From assembly GCA_016710365.1 (NCBI GenBank), contig JADJVW010000063.1, forward strand, positions 1 to 64,000: a DNA stretch of 64,000 bases, written 5' to 3'. The first letter of the stretch is position 1. Each line of letters opens with the position of its first letter. Below are positions 50,343 through 58,547 of this stretch, piece after piece. The stretch is from Candidatus Caldilinea saccharophila (lineage in GTDB: Bacteria; Chloroflexota; Anaerolineae; Caldilineales; Caldilineaceae). The notes under the pieces are model-generated. The model was not told the DNA's origin. It searched no databases and worked only from the letters and a program-made list of their open reading frames with translations. The position numbers and the translations under genes are program-made.

Positions 50343-50816
50343 TTAGCGGCCAAGCAGTGTGTTGGCTTCGGCCAGGCGCGCCTGGACTTCGGCGATCTGG
50401 GCGTCGATCGTCGCGGCGCGTTCGGCGTACTGGGCGCGGGCGGCGTCGAGCTGGCGTTGATATTCGGTCTGCCGTTGGGTGCGCACGCTCTGGAGTTGGA
50501 CAGCCTGCTGCTGGAGCGCCTGTTCCTGATTCGCCAGCAAGTGCACCTGCGCCTGGCTTTGCGTCAACCGCTGGTTCATTTCGTCTAGTTGTTGCTGATA
50601 GGTCGTCTGATGTTCGGCAAATGCCTGCTCAAGCTGCGTCAGTTGCTCCTGGTAAGTTGCCTCGCGCTGGGCAGATGCTCTCTGCAAAGCGGCAGCTTGC
50701 GGCGGCGTTTCCTGCGCTGCGGCCGGTCGCACGGCCCACCCACCGCTCAACAGCGCGCTCGCCAGGAATAAGGCTGACGCGATCTGCAAAGGCGCCTTCC
50801 ACGTGTTTATCACCAT
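50343..50816 (-). CDS. Secreted coiled-coil protein
   Basis: A 157-residue protein from the ATG at 50816, preceded by AAGGAG. It has a signal peptide (MVINTWKAPLQIASALFLASALLSGGWAVRPAAAQ, likely cleaved after AAA) and an almost uninterrupted Gln/Ala/Glu heptad coiled coil (REATYQEQLTQLEQAFAEHQTTYQQQLDEM and so on). It is paralogous in style to the next gene and separated from it by 16 bases. First gene of the apbE/ferric-reductase cluster. Function unknown. Confidence 0.7.
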   Translation of the reverse strand: MVINTWKAPLQIASALFLASALLSGGWAVRPAAAQETPPQAAALQRASAQREATYQEQLTQLEQAFAEHQTTYQQQLDEMNQRLTQSQAQVHLLANQEQALQQQAVQLQSVRTQRQTEYQRQLDAARAQYAERAATIDAQIAEVQARLAEANTLLGR

Positions 50817-50890
50817 CTTGATCTCCTTGGTTCTCTCGGTGACCGCAACTCTCTTCAGAATCTGTGTCATCTGTGGAAAGTTCTTCGGCT

Positions 50891-51003
50891 CAACCGGAAT
50901 TCATGTGGTCGGGCTTTACGTGCCGGGGACGGGCTTGCGGCATTTCAGTCGAGCAGACAACGTTCAGCCCGTCCCCGGCACGTAACCACACGAGATCCGG
51001 TTG
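50891..51003. repeat. Nested inverted repeat with a 19-bp perfect core
   Basis: TACGTGCCGGGGACGGGCT (50917-50935) pairs perfectly with 50966-50984 across a 30-base loop. Outside it, TGTGGT (50904-50909) pairs with ACCACA (50985-50990) and CAACCGGA (50891-50898) with TCCGGTTG (50996-51003). The nested arrangement looks like a MITE-like or structured RNA element. No transposase-like ORF or clear target duplication was seen. Confidence 0.65.
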
Positions 51004-51065
51004 ACCCAGTTCTTCACAGCGAAACCAATGCCAAAATGAGAATTACCTCTGTGCTGACTGTGGTC

Positions 51066-51089
51066 AGTGTGAATCCGGTTAGTGTGAAT
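51066..51089 (-). promoter_or_regulatory. Direct repeat ATTCACACT-N-ACC, candidate response-regulator site
   Basis: On the minus strand ATTCACACTAACC and ATTCACACTGACC occur 15 bases apart, the second overlapping a weak -35 (CTGACC). Tandem half-sites next to a poor -35 are the usual layout of OmpR/PhoB-type activation, and such a regulator is encoded in the downstream cluster. The 15-base spacing is longer than the 10-11 bases typical of OmpR sites. Confidence 0.35.
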
Positions 51090-51206
51090 TCTATACAGAA
51101 AGAGTGTAGCCGCCGGCGACCGCTCGCGGGTTATAGGGGCTTGATGAGGATGTTAAGGGTGGGTTAAGCGGCGTCCTGCCTGACGCTGGGAACGTCCTGC
51201 TTTCTC

Positions 51207-51239
51207 AGGTGACAGTCACTTCTCCAGTGACTGTCACCT
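51207..51239. repeat. Palindrome AGGTGACAGTCACT, copy 1 (possible argJ terminator)
   Basis: A 14-bp arm (51207-51220) and its exact complement (51226-51239) flank TCTCC. Each arm contains GTGACAGTCAC or GTGACTGTCAC, itself a palindrome, so the element has a double dyad. The same element with a different loop recurs at 63739-63772. Copy 1 lies 38 bases past the argJ stop. Confidence 0.8.
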
Positions 51240-51277
51240 CTGGGCAGCGCCACAAAGTGCAAAGATCGCGAGATAGA

Positions 51278-52501
51278 CTATGTCCGATAGTCGCCGTTGA
51301 TGCGGACGTACTCGTAGCTCAGATCCGACGTCCACACCGTGGCTGCGCCTTCACCGAGCGCCAGTTCGACGCGCACATCGATCTCCGGTTGCGCAAAGAT
51401 CTCCGTAGCTGCCATCTCACTGTAGGGGAGGGGAACGCCGCCTGCCACCAACTGCAACTCGCCGCGGCGTGTGGCCGCGTCCGGCCCGCCGTCGATAAAG
51501 AGGTCGCAGCGTTCCGGTTCGACCTGAATGCCGGCGCGCCCGACCGCGGCCAGGATGCGCCCCCAGTTGGCGTCGCCGCCAAAGCAGGCGGTCTTGACAA
51601 GTGGGCTGGTGGCGACGGTGTTGGCGGCCTGATGCGCCTCGGCGTCGCTCACCGCGCCGCGCACGTGCACAGTGACAAAGCGCGTCACGCCTTCACCGTC
51701 GCGCACGACCGCCTGCGCCAGCTCCGTGCAAAGCTCGGTCAGGGCAGCGACAAACGCAATATAGTCCGCGCTGCTTGCCTCCACGATCTCTTCATTGTCG
51801 GCAAGGGCGTTGGCAAGGACGATCACCGTGTCGTTGGTGCTGGTGTCGCCATCCACACTGATGCGGTTGAAGCTGAGTTCGTTGGCCTCAGCCAGCGCCT
51901 GCTGGAGCAGCGGCTGCGTGATGAAAGCGTCGGTGGCGATGACAGAAAGCATCGTCGCCATGTTGGGGTGGATCATGCCGGCGCCTTTGGCGATGCCGGT
52001 GATGACGCCCCTGGCATCGCCCAGCGTCACCGTGCGCGTCGCGAGTTTGGGGCGCGTGTCGGTCGTCAGGATAGCGTTCGCCGCGGCTGTCCACCCTTCA
52101 GGCGTCAGCGTTTCCACCACTTTGGGAATGGCGGCCAACAGCTTCTCCATCGGCAGTTGCACGCCGATGACGCCCGTACTCATCACCAGCACCGAGTGCT
52201 CGTGCGCGCCCAGGTGCAACGACGCCTGCTCGGAGGATTGGCGCGCGTTGGCGGTTCCCTCGGCGCCGGTGCAGGCATTGGCGCAGCCGGCATTGATCAG
52301 CACGGCGTAGATGCTGTCCGGGTTGAACGCCAGCAATTGGCGGTCGAAGATTACGGGCGCAGCCGGGAAGAGATTGCGCGTAAAAACCGCCGCGGCCCGA
52401 CACGGCACGCGGCTTGCCACCAATGCCAAGTCCGGCGCGCCCGACTTCTTGATCCCCGCGGCCACCGCGCTGGCGTCGAAACCTTTCACAATAAAGCTCA
52501 T
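51278..52501 (-). CDS. argJ: Bifunctional ornithine acetyltransferase / N-acetylglutamate synthase
   Basis: ArgJ transfers the acetyl group from N-acetylornithine to glutamate, recycling it in arginine synthesis. The 407-residue precursor has the autocleavage site KGAGMIHPNMATM, with cleavage expected between A182 and T183, T183 being the nucleophile. Other blocks are LINAGCANACTG, FNRISVDGDTSTNDTV and CFGGDANWGRILAAVGRAG. The start at 52501 is set by GGAGG six bases upstream; a longer frame to 52558 only reads repeat sequence. It follows argG by a 99-bp gap occupied by a short-tandem-repeat element. Confidence 0.95.
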   Translation of the reverse strand: MSFIVKGFDASAVAAGIKKSGAPDLALVASRVPCRAAAVFTRNLFPAAPVIFDRQLLAFNPDSIYAVLINAGCANACTGAEGTANARQSSEQASLHLGAHEHSVLVMSTGVIGVQLPMEKLLAAIPKVVETLTPEGWTAAANAILTTDTRPKLATRTVTLGDARGVITGIAKGAGMIHPNMATMLSVIATDAFITQPLLQQALAEANELSFNRISVDGDTSTNDTVIVLANALADNEEIVEASSADYIAFVAALTELCTELAQAVVRDGEGVTRFVTVHVRGAVSDAEAHQAANTVATSPLVKTACFGGDANWGRILAAVGRAGIQVEPERCDLFIDGGPDAATRRGELQLVAGGVPLPYSEMAATEIFAQPEIDVRVELALGEGAATVWTSDLSYEYVRINGDYRT

Positions 52502-52518
52502 GGATGCCTCCTTGTGGG

Positions 52519-52600
52519 GAGATTGAGAGATTGGAGATTGCGTTAGGGGGCGCCCCATTCTTATCGCCCAATCTCCAATCTCTAATCTCCAATCTCCTTC
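52519..52600. repeat. Short-tandem-repeat element with inverted ends (GAGATTG type)
   Basis: Left side GGAGATTGAGAGATTGGAGA is answered on the right by CCAATCTCCAATCTCTAATC followed by TCCAATCTCC. The heptamer/octamer words are the same as in the element at 55765-55858, in the same orientation pattern. It lies between argG and argJ. Confidence 0.7.
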
Positions 52601-53874
<1,274 letters not shown>

Positions 53875-53911
53875 GTGGCAGACCCTTTCGCTGAATAAAG
53901 AAAAAGATTCC

Positions 53912-53947
53912 AAACAAAAAACGCCACCCGGCTTTCCCGGTGTGGCG
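53912..53947 (-). terminator. Intrinsic terminator in the argG leader (attenuator candidate)
   Basis: On the minus strand CGCCACACCGG / CCGGGTGGCG (ten pairs with one bulged A; loop GAAAG) is followed by TTTTTTGTTTG. It ends 38 bases before the argG ATG. Since the only upstream promoter on this strand serves argG, this is a 5'-leader terminator and not the end of another gene. Confidence 0.8.
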
Positions 53948-54011
53948 TACGGATGCGGTGACACATTCTGCGCTCAGGCTGCACTGCCGGCGCCGCAGAC
54001 CCACAGCGGCG

Positions 54012-54074
54012 TCATCTCGCAGATCTTTGTCCGCACCCGGCGGACTTCCTCCTGTTGTGCAGTGACTGAAGCAT
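54012..54074 (-). CDS. Putative arginine leader peptide of the argGJ operon
   Basis: A 20-codon ORF, MLQSLHNRRKSAGCGQRSAR, starts at the ATG at 54074 right at the predicted transcription start (leaderless). Its four arginine codons are AGG, AGG, AGA and AGA, whereas the surrounding genes use CGN almost throughout. Slow translation at low charged tRNA-Arg could stall a ribosome here and prevent the terminator at 53912-53947. A second small ORF (GTG at 54035, MRTKICEMTPLWVCGAGSAA) overlaps it and has AGGAGG upstream. Whether either is translated is unknown. Confidence 0.5.
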   Translation of the reverse strand: MLQSLHNRRKSAGCGQRSAR

Positions 54075-54081
54075 AGCGCCT

Positions 54082-54109
54082 AGTATACCGGATGGCAGCG
54101 CGAGCACAA
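54082..54109 (-). promoter_or_regulatory. Candidate promoter of argG-argJ
   Basis: On the minus strand TTGTGC (54109-54104), a 16-base spacer and TATACT (54087-54082). Transcription would start at about 54075, one base before the leader-peptide ATG, giving a leader of about 200 bases. Confidence 0.5.
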
Positions 54110-54254
54110 AACAGCGAATCGCATAAATTTTCAACCGCAGACCGCGCGCCCAAGGCGAGTGCTCAATGTCCACGCGGCTTGCCAACCATGCCAGCAAGGA
54201 TATGGCACAAGGCTAGACCATTTTCTATATCTGGTTTGAATTTCCGCCTGTCTA

Positions 54255-54284
54255 TTGACAATTTGTATACCAAACTGCTATTGT
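54255..54284 (+). promoter_or_regulatory. Promoter and candidate GntR operator of the amino-sugar locus
   Basis: A perfect -35 TTGACA (54255-54260) and TATTGT (54279-54284) are 18 bases apart. Between them TTTGTATACCAAA (54262-54274) has dyad symmetry around GTATAC and resembles the T-G-G-T-A-T-A-type operators of HutC/NagR-like GntR regulators. The regulator gene begins 40 bases downstream, so autorepression is likely. Confidence 0.55.
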
Positions 54285-54323
54285 AATGGCAATCATCGTA
54301 CACACCAGATTCACCGTAGCGTT

Positions 54324-55025
54324 ATGTTGACACGCGACCAGATTGCCGACCAATTACGCAAGCGCATCGAGCGCGGCGATCTCAAGCCGGACAGCGCACT
54401 GCCGCCAGAGCGTCTGCTCGCCGAGGACTTGGGCGTCAGCCGTATGACGGTGCGCGTGGCGATCGACCAGTTGGCCGAGGAAGGGTTACTGGTGCGTCGC
54501 CCCAATCGCCGCACGCTGGTGGCCGGCGACAAAATCAGCCGCAGCGCCAGCTTTATGTCCTTCAGCGAAGAGATGCGCGCGCGCGGCTGGAGGCCTCATT
54601 CGGTCATGCGCCAGAGCACAGCGACCGTGGCGGACGTTCCAGTTGCCGCGCAGTTGAATCTCGAGATCGGCGCCAAGGTGATCTATCTGGAACGCCTGCG
54701 CTTTGCCGACGGCGAGCCGCTGGCGCTCGAACGCGTTCACCTGCCCTACGCACGCTTTGCACCGCTGCTGAGCCTCGACCTCACCAACCAGTCGCTCTAC
54801 ACGGTGATGGAGGAAGCGTTGGGCGTGCGCCCTGTGCTGGCCGAGGAGAGCGTCGAGGCTGTGCTGCTTTCGACCCAAGAAGCCGAAATCTTCGGAACCA
54901 CCGCGGGTTCGCCGGCGCTGCTGACCCGGCGCATCACGCGCGACGAGGAAGGCTACGTGATTGAAGCCGCGACCAGCCTTTACCGCGGCGATCGCTACCG
55001 TATGGCGCTGGTGCGCCGCCGCTAA
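54324..55025 (+). CDS. GntR-family regulator of the HutC/UTRA type
   Basis: A 233-residue repressor-type protein. The N-terminal winged helix (about 3-68) shows LRKRIERGDLKPDSALPPERLLAEDLGVSRMTVRVAIDQLAEEGLLVRR. The C-terminal UTRA domain (about 90-230) carries LERLRFADGEPLALERVHLPYARF and ends YRGDRYRMALVRR, the ligand-binding fold of sugar-phosphate-responsive regulators. The ATG at 54324 is preferred over the longer frame to 54255, which overlaps the promoter. It is the first gene of the locus and 13 bases before nanE; its effector may be an amino-sugar phosphate. Confidence 0.92.
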   Translation: MLTRDQIADQLRKRIERGDLKPDSALPPERLLAEDLGVSRMTVRVAIDQLAEEGLLVRRPNRRTLVAGDKISRSASFMSFSEEMRARGWRPHSVMRQSTATVADVPVAAQLNLEIGAKVIYLERLRFADGEPLALERVHLPYARFAPLLSLDLTNQSLYTVMEEALGVRPVLAEESVEAVLLSTQEAEIFGTTAGSPALLTRRITRDEEGYVIEAATSLYRGDRYRMALVRRR

Positions 55026-55038
55026 GGGACAATGCTGT

Positions 55039-55782
55039 ATGGATACAAACCGCATAGATACAGAGCGCCGCCGCCGTCTCGAAGCCTTGATCAACCAGGT
55101 GCGCGGGCGCCTGATCGTTTCCTGCCAGGCGCTGCCGCATGAGCCGCTCTTCGGCGCCGAAATCATGGCGCGGCTGGCGGTGGCTGCGCAGCAGGGCGGG
55201 GCAGCCGCCATCCGCGCCAACACGCCCGCAGATATTCGCGCCATTCGTGCGGCCGTCGACCTGCCGATCGTGGGGTTGTACAAGATCGACGTGCCCGGTT
55301 ACGCCGTCTACATCACGCCGACCGTGGTCGCGGCGTGCGAAGTGGCCGCGGCCGGCGCCGATATGATTGCCGTCGATGCGACGGCGCGCTCGCGCCCCGA
55401 ATTTGATCACCTCGCCGACTTCATCGCGGCGGTGCAGGCGGCGACCGGGCTGCCCGTGCTGGCCGACATCTCGACCTATGCCGAGGGCATGGCGGCCGAG
55501 GCGGCCGGCGCCGACTGCATCTCGACCACGATGTCAGGCTACACGCCCGACAGTGTGGCGCTGGAAGGGCCTGACATTGACCTGGTGGCGGCGTTGGCGC
55601 GTGCGCTGAAGACGCCGCTGCTCGCCGAGGGGCGCTATTACACACCCGACCAGGTCCTCGCAGCTTTACGCGCCGGCGCCACCAGCGTGGTCGTCGGCGG
55701 CGCCATCACCCGCCCGCAGGAGATCACAAAGAGATTTGTGCGCGCGGTGGAGAAGTCGGAAAATGAGAGATTAAGAGATTAA
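55039..55782 (+). CDS. nanE: N-acylglucosamine-6-phosphate 2-epimerase (ManNAc-6-P epimerase)
   Basis: NanE converts ManNAc-6-P to GlcNAc-6-P in sialic-acid/ManNAc catabolism. The TIM-barrel protein of about 247 residues has GGAAAIRANTPADIRAIRAAVDLPIVGLYKIDVPGYAVYITPT, GADMIAVDATARSRP, ADISTYAEGMAAEAAGADCISTTMSGYT and LLAEGRYYTPDQVLAALRAGATSVVVGGAITRPQEIT, the full family pattern including the catalytic lysine in YKID. The ATG at 55039 is 13 bases after the GntR stop. Its last codons (NERLRD) are encoded by the short-tandem-repeat element at 55765-55858, so the natural C-terminus has been replaced or extended by repeat. Confidence 0.93.
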   Translation: MDTNRIDTERRRRLEALINQVRGRLIVSCQALPHEPLFGAEIMARLAVAAQQGGAAAIRANTPADIRAIRAAVDLPIVGLYKIDVPGYAVYITPTVVAACEVAAAGADMIAVDATARSRPEFDHLADFIAAVQAATGLPVLADISTYAEGMAAEAAGADCISTTMSGYTPDSVALEGPDIDLVAALARALKTPLLAEGRYYTPDQVLAALRAGATSVVVGGAITRPQEITKRFVRAVEKSENERLRD

Positions 55783-55858
55783 GAGATTGGAGATTGGCGA
55801 GTGCAAGCATCGCGCTCTTTCCAGACCAAATCTCTCAATCTCCTCATCTCCAATCTCA
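55765..55858. repeat. Short-tandem-repeat element with inverted ends (GAGATTAA/GAGATTGG type)
   Basis: GAGAGATTAAGAGATTAAGA then TTGGAGATTGG on the left; AAATCTCTCAATCTCCTCAT then CTCCAATCTC on the right, with a 40-base unrelated centre. It encodes the NanE C-terminus and ends just before the ribosome site of the DUF4127 gene. Words match the element at 52519-52600. Confidence 0.7.
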
Positions 55859-55876
55859 TCACAAAGGAGACCCTGC

Positions 55877-57532
55877 TTGTCCAACCCTATCGTCGGCATC
55901 ATCCCGCTCGATGATCGCTCGGTCAATTATGAATGTTTGCAGATGTTAGGCGAGGCGGCCGGTTTCGACGTGCTGCTGCCGCCCAAAGCCTGGTTGGGCA
56001 CGCCCTGGCGCGCCGGCGACACGGCGCGCTTGCACGCCTGGTTGGTCGACTATGCGCCGCGTGCGGAGGCATTGATCGTCGCCGTCGATACGCTGGGCTA
56101 CGGCGGGCTGGTCAATTCACGACGCTCCACCGCCAGCACGGAAGCTGTTTTGCAGCGCCTGGAATGCCTGCTCCAGATCAAACAGACGCACCCCCACACG
56201 ACGCTGTTGGCCTTCAACGTGCTGATGCGCATCACGCGCGGCAACGACGCCGAAGAAGAGAAAGCGTACTGGGCCGACTACGGCGCGCGTATCTTCCGTC
56301 TCTCCTACCTGGAAGACCGAGCCGCGATGGCGGTGGGCGCGCCCGCCGAAGCGGACGAGATCGCCACGCTGCGCCGCGACATTCCGCCTGAATTGGTGGC
56401 GGATTTTCTAGCCGGTCGCGCTCGCAACCACGCCGTCAACCGCACAATGGTCGACTGGGCGGCGAGCGGTGTTTTTGACTACCTGATCATCCCGCAGGAT
56501 GACACGGTCGAGTACGGCTGGAACATTGCCGAGTCGCGCCGCCTGCGCCGCTACGTGAGCGAAATCGGCGCCACCGCGCGCGTCTCGATCTATCCGGGCA
56601 CGGACGAAACTACGATGTTGTTGCTGGCGCGCTATGCTGCACAGCGCGCCAGCTTTGCGCCGCGCGTACGGTTGCGCTACAGCGGCGCCGACCACATCGT
56701 CACCGCTTACGAAGATCGCCCCATGACCGAGATGGTCAAGGCGCATCTGGGGCCGTTGGGCGGTGTGGTCTGTGACGATCCCGCTGCGGCTGACATCACG
56801 CTGTTCGTGAATGCACCCGCCGAAGTGCAGGGCAACGGCCCGGAGCAATGGCCGCTGGCGCTGACGGAGGTGCAGATCGCCGGCTTGCCCGCGCGGTCGC
56901 AGGTGGCTTTGGCGACTTATCGCCAACACAGCAACGGCGCCGCCACCCTGCGCGAGATGTTTACCGTGCGCCGAGATCTGCCTGAATTTGTACGCGCCCT
57001 GAGCAGCGACCTCGATACAGGGCGGACGTGTGCGGTCGTTGATGTGGCGTTTGTCAATGCCGGCGATCTGGCGCTGGGCTAACTGCTGGCGCGCCTGCCC
57101 GCGTTGCGCCAACTGGCGGCGTATGGCGGCTGGAACACTGCCGGCAACACGCTGGGCTGCGTGCTCTCTCACGCCGTGATCCGCCATCTGCAGCGCCAGC
57201 AAGGCGCGTCGCCACAGGCAGTAGCGCCCATGTACGTTTTCTTTTCTTGCGCCTGGTCGAGGACTATCTGTTCATGGCGCGGCTGCGCACGCAGATCGCC
57301 GTGGAGGAGTTGCCGGCGCTTGGGCTGCCGATAACCCTGGGCAACGTGGGCGAACATGCCGAATCCGTGCGGGCAATGGTCGAACACAAGCTGGGTGAGG
57401 CGGCCATTCTGTTGTCAAATGAGCGCTTTGCCGGACAGTGCATAACCGCCGGCGCCACCGAAATCGTGATGGAAACACTGACGTTGACGGATGTGGAGCT
57501 GCCCTGGGGCCGTTTGTTCGATCTGACGATGA

Positions 57533-57561
<29 letters not shown>
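55877..57561 (+). pseudogene. DUF4127 family protein with an in-frame TAA and a frameshift
   Basis: DUF4127 proteins (about 500 residues, unknown activity) start NPIVGIIPLDDRSVNYECLQMLGEAAGFDVLLPP, as here from the TTG at 55877 with AAGGAG upstream. The frame continues through ALIVAVDTLGYGGLVNSRRS, NVLMRITRGNDAEEEKAYWADYG, IPQDDTVEYGWN and YPGTDETTMLLLARY to a TAA at 57080-57082 (DLALG-stop-LLARLPALRQLAAYGGWNTAGNTLG), a family-conserved passage. A second break, a missing T in the T-rich run near 57236-57252, leads into RLVEDYLFMARLRTQIAVEELP and the normal C-terminus ending at 57561. So one substitution and one indel interrupt a complete gene. Confidence 0.85.
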
Positions 57562-58459
<898 letters not shown>

Positions 58460-58547
58460 ATCCCTGACCGGTCTGAACTGTTGTGGTGGAACGTTTGTTA
58501 TTCGGTTGTGCCGTATGGTTCATGGATTTTCAAAGGAGACCATTGCT

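Larger units (their letters stand above)
50817..51277. other. 461-bp upstream region of the coiled-coil/apbE cluster, no gene
   Basis: It contains a nested inverted repeat (50891-51003), a pair of direct repeats (51066-51089) and a double palindrome (51207-51239) at the end of argJ. The promoter of the coiled-coil/apbE cluster must lie here; a candidate on the minus strand is CTGACC-16-TAATTC just downstream of the direct repeats. Confidence 0.5.
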
